Assembly (NCBI GenBank): GCA_017457065.1
Contig: JAFTIE010000123.1
Span: 1-54,458 of the forward strand
From: Lentisphaeria bacterium
GTDB taxonomy: Bacteria > Verrucomicrobiota > Lentisphaeria > Victivallales > Victivallaceae
Direction of reading: 5' to 3'
DNA: 54,458 nt
Under the pieces are notes generated by a model. It was not told the origin of the DNA, did no database searches, and saw only the letters and a list, made by a program, of their open reading frames with translations. The translations under genes were made by a program, and so were the position numbers. Positions 40,529 to 49,752 of the stretch are shown piece after piece (within the stretch, counting starts at the first letter, position 1; each line of letters starts with the position of its first letter).

Positions 40529-40951
40529 ATGATAGATGAATTGCCCCAAGGCAGTGAAATGATCCTGGTGGTCGATGACCACGAGACGATCTGGGATTTC
40601 CTTATCGAAGCTTTGCAGATGCTGGGCTATTCGGTGCTTCTTGCCGAAAACGGTCTGGATGCAGTGACCATTTATGAAGAAAATCCCGGCATGGTGGATC
40701 TGGTGCTGCTGGATATGATAATGCCCAAAGCAGGCGGTCATGAAACCTTTCTGAAGCTCAAAGCCATCGACCCCCATGTCAAAGTGCTCCTGTCAAGCGG
40801 ATTCGTCAACGAAAAAGCCGTTGAAGATCTGCTGACTCAGGGCGCTTGCGGCTTTCTCCCCAAACCCCACCGCCTTCCTGTGGTGGCAAAAGCCATCCGT
40901 GATGTCCTCGACGGCAAAGGTCCCGTTCTTCCCGGAGTCTGCAATGGATGA
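40529..40951 (+). CDS. Stand-alone response-regulator receiver protein
   Basis: The 140-residue protein is one CheY-like domain with no output domain. It has the acidic pair (ILVVDDHE), phospho-acceptor Asp in VDLVLLDMIMP, the conserved Ser in LLSSGF and Lys in GFLPKPH. It resembles the receiver domains found at the end of hybrid kinases. ATG 40529 has GGAG 9 bases upstream; the ATG at 40523 is too close to it. Its end overlaps the HNH nuclease gene by 8 bp. No kinase gene is in the window, so the partner is unknown. Confidence 0.9.
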   Translation: MIDELPQGSEMILVVDDHETIWDFLIEALQMLGYSVLLAENGLDAVTIYEENPGMVDLVLLDMIMPKAGGHETFLKLKAIDPHVKVLLSSGFVNEKAVEDLLTQGACGFLPKPHRLPVVAKAIRDVLDGKGPVLPGVCNG

Positions 40952-41291
40952 GTGGATCGAAATAGAACGGGATGAGCGCCACATCAAAAGAGAACGCGCC
41001 AAAGCCAGAGAATTGAGGAACACGCCTTATTTCAGAGATCTTTTTGCCAAAGGTATCTGCCGCTACTGCGGACAGAAGTTCCCCAAAGAAGAGCTGACTC
41101 TTGACCACATCGTCCCCGTTGCCCGGGGCGGTCGCAGCACCAAAGGGAATATGGTGGTCTGCTGCCGCAGCTGCAATCAGGCAAAAAAATATCTCACCCC
41201 CGCTGAAATGATACTCCGGGCGGCAGAGATGAAAGAAAATGCTTTTCAGGAAAACAACAACGCGCCCCATTCTGATGGAGCGGAACAATAA
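40944..41291 (+). CDS. HNH endonuclease-family protein
   Basis: The 115-residue protein has a basic N-terminus and an HNH fold with a structural zinc site: CRYCGQKFPKEELTLDHIVP, then KGNMVVCCRSCNQAKK. The DH, N and second Asn residues fit the active site. ATG 40944 follows GGAG by 6 bases and overlaps the receiver gene, so an open frame further upstream is ignored. The role of such small stand-alone HNH proteins is not known. The last base of its TAA is the first base of the ATTC duplication at repeat copy E. Confidence 0.85.
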   Translation: MDEWIEIERDERHIKRERAKARELRNTPYFRDLFAKGICRYCGQKFPKEELTLDHIVPVARGGRSTKGNMVVCCRSCNQAKKYLTPAEMILRAAEMKENAFQENNNAPHSDGAEQ

Positions 41292-41294
41292 TTC

Positions 41295-41327
41295 GAGGTA
41301 ATTTCAGAGGAGTTTTGAAATTGCCTC
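41295..41327. mobile_element. MITE-like element, collapsed copy E (33 bp)
   Basis: GAGGTAATTTCA, the left end, is fused to GAGGAGTTTTGAAATTGCCT and a final C, the right end. It is flanked by exact ATTC repeats at 41291-41294 and 41328-41331, the same 4-bp duplication size as copies A and B. Confidence 0.8.
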
Positions 41328-41348
41328 ATTCTTCAAGGATTTTATTTT

Positions 41349-42179
41349 ATGCAGCAAGAGACTTTTTCATTCTTCTTCCGTTATGTTGTCATTATCGGTG
41401 TGGACGGTGCCGGGGCATTCTTCAAAGAGGCGGAGACTCCCGCTTTTGACCGGATCTTCAAAAACGGGGCAGTGACATACAACATGCTCACCAGTATCCC
41501 CACCATCAGCGCTGAGTGCTGGGGTTCCCTGCTCCACGGCGTTGAACCGGAAAAACACGGACTTACCAACAGAAAGTGCATGGAGTTCCCTTATCCGGCG
41601 GATTCCCCCTATCCCTCCATCTTCCGGGTGCTCCGCAGTGCACGTCCGGATGCCCGTATGGGCTCCTTCTGCTGCTGGCCCGCTATCAATATCGGCATTG
41701 TGGAAGATGATCTCGGTGTTTACAAATCCAACGCTCCCGATCCTGAGCTGACGGAACAGATCCTCGAATACCTTGACGGGGGGATCCCGGATCTGCTTTT
41801 TGTCCAGCTGGACCATGTGGACCATGCGGGGCACACTTTCGGGTACGGCACAAAGGAGCATCTGCACGCCATTACCGAAGCCGACGAAAGATACGGCAGG
41901 ATCTATGATAAATACGCCGCCGCAGGGGTCCTTGATGAGACACTTTTTATAGTGGTTTCAGATCACGGCGGCACCCCTGAAAAGACCCACGGCGGTACCA
42001 GCGATGCAGAAAAACTCATCACCTTTGCCGCCGCAGGGCGCTATGTCAACAGGGAGTGTCCCTTTGTTGAAGAGGAGGAAATCAAAGACCTTGCCTGCAT
42101 CACCGCTTTCGCCCTGATAATCCCCATTCCTGAAACATGGACCGGAAAGGTCCCGGCAAAACTCTTTCATTTGTGCTGA
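41349..42179 (+). CDS. Type I phosphodiesterase / nucleotide pyrophosphatase-like protein
   Basis: The 276-residue protein belongs to the alkaline phosphatase superfamily: VVIIGVDGAG (first metal Asp), SIPTISAECWGSLLHGVEPEKHGLT without the middle shown in full (nucleophile Thr or Ser region), LDHVDHAGH and VSDHGGTPEKTHGG (metal ligands). No signal peptide is visible. It probably cleaves a phosphodiester or phosphate ester; the substrate is unknown. AAGGA precedes the ATG. It is the gene directly after the mini-repeat E and converges with ispF. Confidence 0.82.
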   Translation: MQQETFSFFFRYVVIIGVDGAGAFFKEAETPAFDRIFKNGAVTYNMLTSIPTISAECWGSLLHGVEPEKHGLTNRKCMEFPYPADSPYPSIFRVLRSARPDARMGSFCCWPAINIGIVEDDLGVYKSNAPDPELTEQILEYLDGGIPDLLFVQLDHVDHAGHTFGYGTKEHLHAITEADERYGRIYDKYAAAGVLDETLFIVVSDHGGTPEKTHGGTSDAEKLITFAAAGRYVNRECPFVEEEEIKDLACITAFALIIPIPETWTGKVPAKLFHLC

Positions 42180-42204
42180 AAGACTCAGTTCAACCAGTCA
42201 AAAC

Positions 42205-42687
42205 TTACTTTACCAACGCCGCTGCGGCAGTGGCGGCGATTCCTTCTCCCCTGCCGGTGAATCCCAGTTTTTCTGTGGTGGTGGCTTTGACTGAGATACG
42301 GTCGGCAGAAATGCCCATGACCTCAGCCAGACGGGTCTGCATAGCTTTTTTGTAAGGAGCAAGTTTGGGGCGCTGAGCGATGATGGTGATATCCACATTA
42401 CCGATGCGCCACTCTTTGAATTCCGGCAGCGCAAGAACCCGTTTCAGCAAGTCGGTACTGTCTGCCCCGGTCCACTCAGAAGTATTGTCGGGAAAATGCT
42501 CCCCGATGTCCCCCAGTGCCAGAGCCCCCAGCAGGGCATCCATGAGGGCGTGTATCGCCACGTCGGCATCGCTGTTGCCGGCAAGCCCCAGTTCAGAAGG
42601 GATCTCCACGCCGCAGAGGATAAGTTTGCGGTTCTCAACCAGACGGTGGACATCGAAGCCCTGCCCTGTCCTGAAATCTTTTATCAT
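42205..42687 (-). CDS. ispF: 2-C-methyl-D-erythritol 2,4-cyclodiphosphate synthase
   Basis: IspF forms the cyclic diphosphate in the MEP pathway of isoprenoid synthesis. The 160-residue zinc enzyme shows TGQGFDVHRL (Asp and His ligands), NSDADVAIHALMDALLGAL (third ligand), GDIGEHFPD and the C-terminal VKATTTEKLGFTGRGEGIAA. The length is standard. It overlaps mnmA by 4 bp and is the last gene of the clpC unit. ispD is not adjacent. Confidence 0.96.
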   Translation of the reverse strand: MIKDFRTGQGFDVHRLVENRKLILCGVEIPSELGLAGNSDADVAIHALMDALLGALALGDIGEHFPDNTSEWTGADSTDLLKRVLALPEFKEWRIGNVDITIIAQRPKLAPYKKAMQTRLAEVMGISADRISVKATTTEKLGFTGRGEGIAATAAAALVK

Positions 42688-43724
42688 AAGTCATCTCCCA
42701 AATCAATGATGCCGCCGCCGCAGAGTTCATCGCCCCGGTAGAGGGCGCCGATCTGTCCCGGAGTCACCGCCCGCAGAGCCTGAGCGGTGCGGACTTTGTA
42801 AAGTCCGCCGCTGATTTCACTCAGAGTGCATCTGACCGGACGGGAACGGTAGCGGATCTGTATTTCATATTCTCCATCCTCCGGCATGGGGGCCTCTCCC
42901 CGCCGGATCAGGAAAAATTCATCTCTCATCAAGGTGGAGCTGTCTGTTTCAAGCTCCACGACAGCCTTTCGGGCATCAATGCTTTTGACAAAAGCAGGCA
43001 CTCCCAGCGCAACACCCAATCCCTGACGCTGTCCCAGAGTGACCCGGTGGACCCCCTGATGGTATCCTACAGTTTTCCCTCTGAAAACGATACGTCCGGG
43101 GCGGGAAGCAACTTCTGCCCGCCTCAGGATCTCATCCCCTGAGTTGATGCCGGGGGGGACAAAGCAGAGCTCTTCACTTTCTTCACTTTTGCGGAATTTG
43201 AATCCGTAATCCGAAGCGATCACCCGGATCACAGGTTTAGTCAGTTCCCCCAGAGGGAAAATCACCTTTTCAGCACTCTCTTCCGGGAGCAGCGCCAGAA
43301 AGTAACTCTGATCCTTGGCACGGTCCGCCCCCCGGCGCAGAAAGGTTTTGCCGTTACGGCGCACCTGACGGACGTAGTGCCCTGTAGCAAGAAGCTCCCC
43401 CCCCACGGAACGGGTAAATTTCAGCAGCTCCCCGAACTTCACCGCCGGGTTGCACAAAGAACAGGGATTCGGGGTGAGTCCTGAAACACACGCTTCCGCC
43501 GCAGGAAGGATCACCTCACGGTGGAATGTTTCTGAAACATCTATGTAACGGTGCTCAATGCCAAGTTTGGAACAGCACTCCTTCACCCCTGAATCCATGG
43601 CAGGAGAAGGGGGGAATCCGTCAATGAGCATGGTGACACCCAGAACTTCATGGCCCATACGGCGCAAAAGAAGCCCTGCACAGGCGGAATCCACACCGCC
43701 TGACATTGCCAGTACGATCTTCAT
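42684..43724 (-). CDS. mnmA: tRNA-specific 2-thiouridylase
   Basis: MnmA adds sulfur to U34 of tRNAs for Lys, Glu and Gln. The 346-residue protein has the PP-loop LAMSGGVDSACAGLLL, the first catalytic Cys in NPCSLCNPAVKF, the GHYVRQ motif, SYFLALL, and the second Cys in EELCFVPPG. The beta-barrel C-terminal domain contains RYRSRPVRCTL. It overlaps both neighbours by 4 bp, so translation is coupled. Confidence 0.94.
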   Translation of the reverse strand: MKIVLAMSGGVDSACAGLLLRRMGHEVLGVTMLIDGFPPSPAMDSGVKECCSKLGIEHRYIDVSETFHREVILPAAEACVSGLTPNPCSLCNPAVKFGELLKFTRSVGGELLATGHYVRQVRRNGKTFLRRGADRAKDQSYFLALLPEESAEKVIFPLGELTKPVIRVIASDYGFKFRKSEESEELCFVPPGINSGDEILRRAEVASRPGRIVFRGKTVGYHQGVHRVTLGQRQGLGVALGVPAFVKSIDARKAVVELETDSSTLMRDEFFLIRRGEAPMPEDGEYEIQIRYRSRPVRCTLSEISGGLYKVRTAQALRAVTPGQIGALYRGDELCGGGIIDLGDDL

Positions 43725-44587
43725 ATCTTTATTTGATTTCCTTTTGTAAAGGTCACAACAGCTATTTCAGGGGGACAGAAAAGCCGGAACCCGGATCGGT
43801 GTCCACCGGCTCCTGTGGTGATGAAAAGCCTTCTGCCCCAGCGGAACGACACTCCGGGAGCCAGCTCCTTTCTTCCTCTGAGAAAATCCCCCAGAGAGCT
43901 GACCCCGGGGATCCTGATCTGTCCGCCGTGAGTGTCGGCGGCAAAGATGGTCCCCTTCCAGTCGGCAGAGAGATATTTGAGTACGCCCCCCTTGTGGGTC
44001 AGAAGGAGCTGGGGAGCGTTCTCTTTAAGAAAAACATCAAGCTGATTTCTGTTGAAGGGAGTCGTTGCAAAGTCAGAAATGCCTGCCACAGTAAAAGAGC
44101 CTTTGATGCTGACGGCTCTGTTTTCGATCAACTGCACCCCGGAACTTTCAAGAATGGATGCCATTCTTTTTCTGCCGTACCAGAGTTCGTGATTTCCCAG
44201 AACGGCAAAGGTTCCGAGAGGGGCTTTGAGGGCACTGAAAAAACGCTTCAGCTCCTTTTCCTCCATGGCACCGTATCCCGGGAGCGATCCCACGGCGATG
44301 TAGTCGCCCAGCAGAAAACAGAGATCCGCTTTTTCCTGCTGTGCCCGGCGGACGATACGGTCTCTGCGAAATTTGTCAATAAAGGTGTTCCCAAAATGGG
44401 TATCAGCCACCAGAAGCGCTCTGCACCCCTCAAGTGCGGGGGGGAGTCCGGGGAAAACGACCATTTCCCGACGGACCGTCAGACGGTAAGGCTCAACGAA
44501 GGCGCCCCACAACAGCAACGCCCCCGTCACTCCGCCGATCCCCCACGAAAAAAGTGCCGGGAGTTTATTTCTTTTTCTTTGCTCCAT
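43721..44587 (-). CDS. Membrane-anchored calcineurin-like metallophosphoesterase (YaeI/YkuE type)
   Basis: The 288-residue protein has an N-terminal membrane segment (FSWGIGGVTGALLLWGAF) and the phosphoesterase motifs VADTHFG, LLGDYIAVG, LGNHELWYG and LLTHKGG. The last motif, usually GHTHGGQ, reads ADTHGGQ, so one metal-binding His is replaced by Asp. Relatives act on lipid-linked or nucleotide diphosphates, including UDP-diacylglucosamine. Its start overlaps the end of clpC by 23 bp and its stop overlaps mnmA by 4 bp. Confidence 0.82.
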   Translation of the reverse strand: MEQRKRNKLPALFSWGIGGVTGALLLWGAFVEPYRLTVRREMVVFPGLPPALEGCRALLVADTHFGNTFIDKFRRDRIVRRAQQEKADLCFLLGDYIAVGSLPGYGAMEEKELKRFFSALKAPLGTFAVLGNHELWYGRKRMASILESSGVQLIENRAVSIKGSFTVAGISDFATTPFNRNQLDVFLKENAPQLLLTHKGGVLKYLSADWKGTIFAADTHGGQIRIPGVSSLGDFLRGRKELAPGVSFRWGRRLFITTGAGGHRSGFRLFCPPEIAVVTFTKGNQIKI

Positions 44588-47165
44588 CGGCAGATTTTCC
44601 GGCTTTGGCTTTTGCCCCGGTTTTGGAGGTTTTCTTTACAGGGACTGCGGGAGTCAGTTTGAGCTCTGCAGTTCCGGCAGTGACCTTGACTCCCGCCGCC
44701 TTCTCAAAGTCCCCCCGGAGCAGGGCTTCTGAGAGGGGATCTTCAAGGTAACGCTCCACGGCGCGCCGCAGAGGACGGGCGCCGTATTCGGCGGCGTTGC
44801 CTTTGGAAATAATGAACTCTTTGGCAGCCTTGTCGATCTCAAAGGAAATACTCCGTGCTTCCAGACGCTTTTGCAGTTTGGCAAGTTCGATTTCCACAAT
44901 GGCGATAAGATCCTCCTGTTCCAGTTTTCTGAAGACAACGATATCATCCACCCGGTTGAGGAACTCAGGCTTGAAGACCTTCTTCGCCGCCTCCTGCAAC
45001 TTGTCGGCATCACGCTGAACGGCATCGCCGCCGCCGAAGCCGAGAGCACCGGCGTTGCTGCTCATACCGGAAGCGCCCACGTTGCTGGTCATGATGATGA
45101 TGGTGTTGCGGAAATCCACCCGTCTGCCCAGAGAATCGGTGATCCTGCCCTCTTCAAGGATCTGAAGCAGCGTGTGCATCACATCGGGATGTGCCTTTTC
45201 GATCTCATCAAAAAGCACCACGGAGTAAGGACGGCGGCGCACCGGTTCGGTCAATTCTCCGCCGTCACCGTAGCCCACATATCCCGGGGGTGACCCCACC
45301 AGACGGGAAACGTTGAATTTTTCCATGTACTCAGACATATCCACATAGATCAACGCTTCGGGGTCCCCGAAGATAAATTCAGCCAGAGTCTTGGCAAGAA
45401 GGGTCTTTCCCACCCCGGTGGGGCCCAGAAAGATGAATGATCCGATGGGTCTTCCGGGATTACGCAGATCGGCACGGCTCCGGCGCAGAGCACGGGCAAC
45501 AGCGCTGATGGCGGCACTTTGACCGATGACCTGAGTTCCAAGTTCAGATTCCATGCGGAGCAGGCGACTGTTTTCCCCTTCGGTCATCCGGGTCAGGGGG
45601 ACGCCTGTGAGTTTGGAAACGATGGTGCGGATCTCAGGGATGCCGATGACGGGACGGTGCTTTTTGCTTTCAGCGTGCCATTGCTCCAGAAGAGCATCCA
45701 GCTGCGCCTGCACTTCATGGACACGGTCACGGAGTCTGGCTGCTTCTTCAAAGTTCTGTTCGGCACTGGCCTGCGCTTTGGCGGCATTGAGTTTTTTGAT
45801 CTCTTCCTCAAGGGCTGTTGTGTCAGGAGCACTTTCAGAGTTGCTGATCCTCGCCATGGAACCTGCTTCATCCATCAGGTCGATGGCTTTGTCGGGCAGG
45901 AATCTGCCGGTGATGTATCTGTCGGCAAGGACCGCCGCTTCACGGAGTGCAACTGACTCGTAGCAGACATTGTGGAACTCTTCATAGGTGTGCTTGAGTC
46001 CTTCAAGGATCCTGATGGAATCCTCTACTGTGGGAGGATTCACCAGCACACTCTGGAATCTGCGTTCAAGAGCGGCATCCTTTTCAATGCCTTTGCGGTA
46101 TTCGTCAAGGGTGGTGGCGCCCACGCACTGCAGTTCGCCCCGTGCCAGAGCAGGTTTGATGATGTTGGCGGCATCAAGAGCGCCTTCAGCACCGCCGGCT
46201 CCGACAAGGGTGTGGAGTTCGTCGATGAAAAGGATCACTTTCCTTGAGTTGCGGACTTCGTCGATGACCGCTTTGATACGCTCTTCAAACTGCCCCCGGT
46301 ATTTGGTCCCCGCCACCATAAGGGGCAGGTCGATGGAGTAGATCTGCTTGTCGGCAAGAAGTTCGGGGACCTGTTTCTTTGCCACGGCTTGTGCAAGGCC
46401 TTCGATGATAGCTGTTTTGCCCACGCCCGCTTCACCGATGAGCACCGGGTTGTTTTTGGTGCGGCGGCAGAGGATCTGGATCACACGGGAGATCTCATCG
46501 CTTCTGCCGATGACAGGATCAAGTTTCCCCGCCGCAGCCAGAGCGGTCATGTTTTTGCCGTAGGTGTTCAATGCGGGCAGATTGCCTTCCTCACTGCCGG
46601 AAGGCGGGAAGGGCTCTTCTTCAGGATCGTGTTCGTCCTGATTGAATCCGTTGAAAAGATAGTCCCCTTTGCCGTCGGTATTTTTTTCGTCAGGCGGCGG
46701 CATGAAAGCCGAATCAAGAGCACGCAGGATCTCTTCTTTGGCGTTGTTCAGGTTGACGCCCATGTTTTTCAGCACCCGGCAGGCATCGGAGCCGCCGTGG
46801 CTCAGGATCCCCAGCAGCAGATGTTCCGTGCCGATGAAGTTGTAGTTCATCTCCCTTGCCTCTTCGTGGGCGCTGATGAGAACCTGTTTCATTTCCAGAT
46901 TGAAAGGCAGAGGTGCCCCTTCCTGAGCACCGTCAGCGGGAGCTCCGCCTGAGGATTTGCAGCTCTTTTCTATTTCCATGCGCAGTCTGGAAATATTGAT
47001 ACCCAGTTTTTTCAGGATGTCAACTGCCACACCATCCTCCATGCCCAGCAGAGCAAGGAGCAGATGGTGGGGAGCAATGGCATCCGCATCCATTTTGTGT
47101 GCTTCTTCCTTGGCAAGGACCAGTGCATACCTTGCCCGGGGAGTAAAGCCGTTGTCATGTCCCAT
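44565..47165 (-). CDS. clpC: ATP-dependent Clp protease ATP-binding subunit ClpC
   Basis: ClpC unfolds proteins for the ClpP protease. The 866-residue protein starts at ATG 47165 ([18 protein letters not shown]). It has two N-terminal Clp_N repeats, AAA module 1 with [15 protein letters not shown] and [13 protein letters not shown], a UVR coiled segment ([18 protein letters not shown]), and AAA module 2 with [17 protein letters not shown] and [12 protein letters not shown]. The C-terminal tail is rich in Lys and Ala ([15 protein letters not shown]), an unusual extension. No mcsA/mcsB/ctsR genes are adjacent. It has its own promoter at 47215-47243. Confidence 0.95.
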   Translation of the reverse strand: MGHDNGFTPRARYALVLAKEEAHKMDADAIAPHHLLLALLGMEDGVAVDILKKLGINISRLRMEIEKSCKSSGGAPADGAQEGAPLPFNLEMKQVLISAHEEAREMNYNFIGTEHLLLGILSHGGSDACRVLKNMGVNLNNAKEEILRALDSAFMPPPDEKNTDGKGDYLFNGFNQDEHDPEEEPFPPSGSEEGNLPALNTYGKNMTALAAAGKLDPVIGRSDEISRVIQILCRRTKNNPVLIGEAGVGKTAIIEGLAQAVAKKQVPELLADKQIYSIDLPLMVAGTKYRGQFEERIKAVIDEVRNSRKVILFIDELHTLVGAGGAEGALDAANIIKPALARGELQCVGATTLDEYRKGIEKDAALERRFQSVLVNPPTVEDSIRILEGLKHTYEEFHNVCYESVALREAAVLADRYITGRFLPDKAIDLMDEAGSMARISNSESAPDTTALEEEIKKLNAAKAQASAEQNFEEAARLRDRVHEVQAQLDALLEQWHAESKKHRPVIGIPEIRTIVSKLTGVPLTRMTEGENSRLLRMESELGTQVIGQSAAISAVARALRRSRADLRNPGRPIGSFIFLGPTGVGKTLLAKTLAEFIFGDPEALIYVDMSEYMEKFNVSRLVGSPPGYVGYGDGGELTEPVRRRPYSVVLFDEIEKAHPDVMHTLLQILEEGRITDSLGRRVDFRNTIIIMTSNVGASGMSSNAGALGFGGGDAVQRDADKLQEAAKKVFKPEFLNRVDDIVVFRKLEQEDLIAIVEIELAKLQKRLEARSISFEIDKAAKEFIISKGNAAEYGARPLRRAVERYLEDPLSEALLRGDFEKAAGVKVTAGTAELKLTPAVPVKKTSKTGAKAKAGKSADGAKKKK

Positions 47166-47214
47166 AAAATCTCTCTTTTCCTGTGTAAATTTAAAAAACA
47201 TTTTCGTCAGGTAC

Positions 47215-47243
47215 AATATAACAACCTTAATGCAAAAAGTCAA
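47215..47243 (-). promoter_or_regulatory. Promoter of clpC
   Basis: On the minus strand TTGACT (47243-47238) and TATATT (47220-47215) are 17 bp apart, about 50 bp before the ATG. Confidence 0.65.
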
Positions 47244-47264
47244 GGGGCAATAGCGCTTTTTTAC

Positions 47265-47294
47265 TTGACATCAGGTGTAAAACGATGTTATATT
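47265..47294 (+). promoter_or_regulatory. Promoter of the GH2-like operon
   Basis: TTGACA at 47265-47270 and TATATT at 47289-47294 are 18 bp apart, divergent from the clpC promoter with a 21-bp gap between the -35 boxes. Confidence 0.65.
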
Positions 47295-47342
47295 ATGTCA
47301 ATGACCTTTTTTTAAGACTTTTCAGAAGACAGGAGTACTCTT

Positions 47343-49739
47343 ATGAGCGGAATCTACATCCACGCTTCCAGCGCCGCAAATCTGCTTTTTTGCGACGGTC
47401 CCGAAACTATCACCAACTGTACCGTGACTGCCGGATGCGGCAAAGTTTTCAACCCTTCTCTGCTGAGAAAAGAGACCCTTGAAAACGGAATTGTCCGCCA
47501 CACCTTTGACGCTTCAGGATTGGAGTTCTGGTCTCCTGAGAATCCCGTGCTCTACACCTTCCAGGCTGACGGGATCGAACCTGAAGTTTTCGGATTCAAC
47601 GAACTGGTCACTGTAGGCAACACCCATGTGATGGTCAACGGGAAACCCTTCTGTTTCCGGGGATATATCCGGGGTATCGTCGCCCATGACCACCCCAATC
47701 TTTCCGGCAAGAGCGATTACGAAAGCTACCGCTACCACATCAGTCAGGCGAAAAAGTACGGCTTCAATCTGGTGCGTTTCCACAGCACCATCCCCTCTGA
47801 GGATTTCGTCCGTGCCGCTGATGAGCTGGGACTTTTCATCCACATGGAGATCGGTTTCGCTTACGAGTATGACGATCAGGGGAAAAAGAAAAATCTTGCC
47901 CTTGACAACGCCAACTGGCGTGAAACCATCATGCGTTACCGCAACCATCCTTCTGTTGCCATCTTCTGCATCGGCAACGAAATGCACAATTCCGGACACC
48001 AACCCCTGGTCCACAAACTTTACGAAGAGGGCAAAAGACTTGCTCCTGCCAAGCTGATCCTTGACAACTCGGGATGGGGCGAATATGACCGCTCCAGCGC
48101 CGACATCCTCTCTCAGCACATTGCCTACTATTTCCCTTACAAATCCCATCGGGACATGTTTGTTTCAGATGCCTGCTGGCACATGAACGGATCTGCCAAA
48201 GATACTCCCATGACCGCCAAACAGGGCAGTGCTGAGATCCGCCGTTATGCCAACCCCGCCAAGCCCACTCTTGCCCACGAAGCGGTCCACTACATCGAGA
48301 TCCCCGACTACGAAGCGCTTAATGCCAAGTTTGAAGCCTTTGCCGCTGAAATGGGAGCTGAGTTCCTTGAAAAGAACGATATCAAAAAGCCCCGTTTCAT
48401 GACCGATTTCGGTATCCTTGCCAAACAGAAGGGCATTGAGTCAAAGCTGCCTGAATACCGCACCGCTTCAGAAAAGTTCAAGATGTTCGGTCTCAAGACC
48501 TATATCGAAAGACTCCGTCTCTCAGGGCTTTGCGGATTTGAAATGCTCCAGTTTGCCGATTGTTTCAAATACGAAAACAAAAACGGTATCGTTGACTGCT
48601 TTGATGATGACAAATACATCGATGCCGCATGGATGCGCCAGTTCAACTCTGATGCGGTGCTTCTCACCGATCTGCCCGAAGAGTGTTTCGCTGACAACCA
48701 GACCATTGAGTTCCCCATCCACATTTCCAACTTCTCTTCTGTCCAGTATGCCTTTGGTACGCTGAAGGTCTCTCTCAGCGGCAAAGAGCTTTACAGCGCT
48801 GACAACATCTTTGTGGTCCCCGGCGTTCAGAAACTGGTGGACATCAAGGTGGATCTGCCTGCTGTTGCCGCTCCGGAAGAGTGCCGTCTTGAAGCTGTTT
48901 TCACAGCTCCCGGCATCGAGTGCCGCAATGACTGGAAGATCTGGCGCTACCCCGCAAAGAATGTCATCAATGCCCAATTCGATGTCAAACTTGAAAACAA
49001 GCCCTTTGCCGACTGGATCACCGCCAACACCGCTTCCGGTGCTGCCGGTTCCGGGATCGTTTTGCGCGACCGGCTCAACGATGAGCTTTTCGCCGACCTT
49101 AACGCCGGAAAGACCGTGGTGCTCTTCTATCACCGGGACAACCCCGGGCAGGAAAAATACTACATGCCCGGCGCTCTGGAGCGTTTCAAGCCCTGTATCT
49201 GGGATCGGGGCAGCAATCTGGGCGGTATCATCCGTGACGAAAAGCTCCGTGCCGCCATCGGCTGCGGCAAGTTCTTTGATGCCCCCATGTACGATCTGAT
49301 CGAAGCGGGATACAAACTCAATCTGGATCACTTCCCCGTTGCCATGACCGAACTTGTTTCCGGCGTGGACAAACCTGTCCGTGACCGCATGAAAGGATTG
49401 ATCCACGGCATCAAAAACTATATGCCTGACGATACCTTGCGGAACTTCTGCCACTGCGGTGTCATCAATGCGGGCAAGGGCAAACTCATCGTCTGTACCT
49501 TCAACACAGAGCGTTTCTCCAAACCCGCTGCTGCCAGTTTCTTTGCGGCACTGCTCAACAATGCCGGCACCATCACCGCCGAAAACACCATTTCTGTGGA
49601 AGCCCTCATGGATTACCTTGCCAACGCTCCCATGGTCAAAGAGGATGTGATGAACCACTTCTGGGAAATCGACAACAAGCCTGTGGAAGATACTCTTTTC
49701 TGGGAAGAGACCGGTATCAATTTGCAGAAAATCAAATAA
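47343..49739 (+). CDS. Glycoside hydrolase family 2-like protein
   Basis: The 798-residue protein starts within an Ig-like domain (FWSPENPVLYTFQ, VNGKPFCFRGYIRG), then a TIM barrel with IFCIGNEMH (acid/base Glu213) and LAHEAVHYIEIPDY (candidate nucleophile Glu313). The stretch LSGLCGFEMLQFADCF is also typical of this GH2 branch. The N-terminal jelly-roll sugar-binding domain of classical GH2 enzymes is missing, and there is no signal peptide, so a cytoplasmic enzyme for small glycosides is likely. It heads an operon with a PLP enzyme and an MFS carrier. Confidence 0.78.
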   Translation: MSGIYIHASSAANLLFCDGPETITNCTVTAGCGKVFNPSLLRKETLENGIVRHTFDASGLEFWSPENPVLYTFQADGIEPEVFGFNELVTVGNTHVMVNGKPFCFRGYIRGIVAHDHPNLSGKSDYESYRYHISQAKKYGFNLVRFHSTIPSEDFVRAADELGLFIHMEIGFAYEYDDQGKKKNLALDNANWRETIMRYRNHPSVAIFCIGNEMHNSGHQPLVHKLYEEGKRLAPAKLILDNSGWGEYDRSSADILSQHIAYYFPYKSHRDMFVSDACWHMNGSAKDTPMTAKQGSAEIRRYANPAKPTLAHEAVHYIEIPDYEALNAKFEAFAAEMGAEFLEKNDIKKPRFMTDFGILAKQKGIESKLPEYRTASEKFKMFGLKTYIERLRLSGLCGFEMLQFADCFKYENKNGIVDCFDDDKYIDAAWMRQFNSDAVLLTDLPEECFADNQTIEFPIHISNFSSVQYAFGTLKVSLSGKELYSADNIFVVPGVQKLVDIKVDLPAVAAPEECRLEAVFTAPGIECRNDWKIWRYPAKNVINAQFDVKLENKPFADWITANTASGAAGSGIVLRDRLNDELFADLNAGKTVVLFYHRDNPGQEKYYMPGALERFKPCIWDRGSNLGGIIRDEKLRAAIGCGKFFDAPMYDLIEAGYKLNLDHFPVAMTELVSGVDKPVRDRMKGLIHGIKNYMPDDTLRNFCHCGVINAGKGKLIVCTFNTERFSKPAAASFFAALLNNAGTITAENTISVEALMDYLANAPMVKEDVMNHFWEIDNKPVEDTLFWEETGINLQKIK

Positions 49740-49752
49740 GAAGGTCTGTTTC

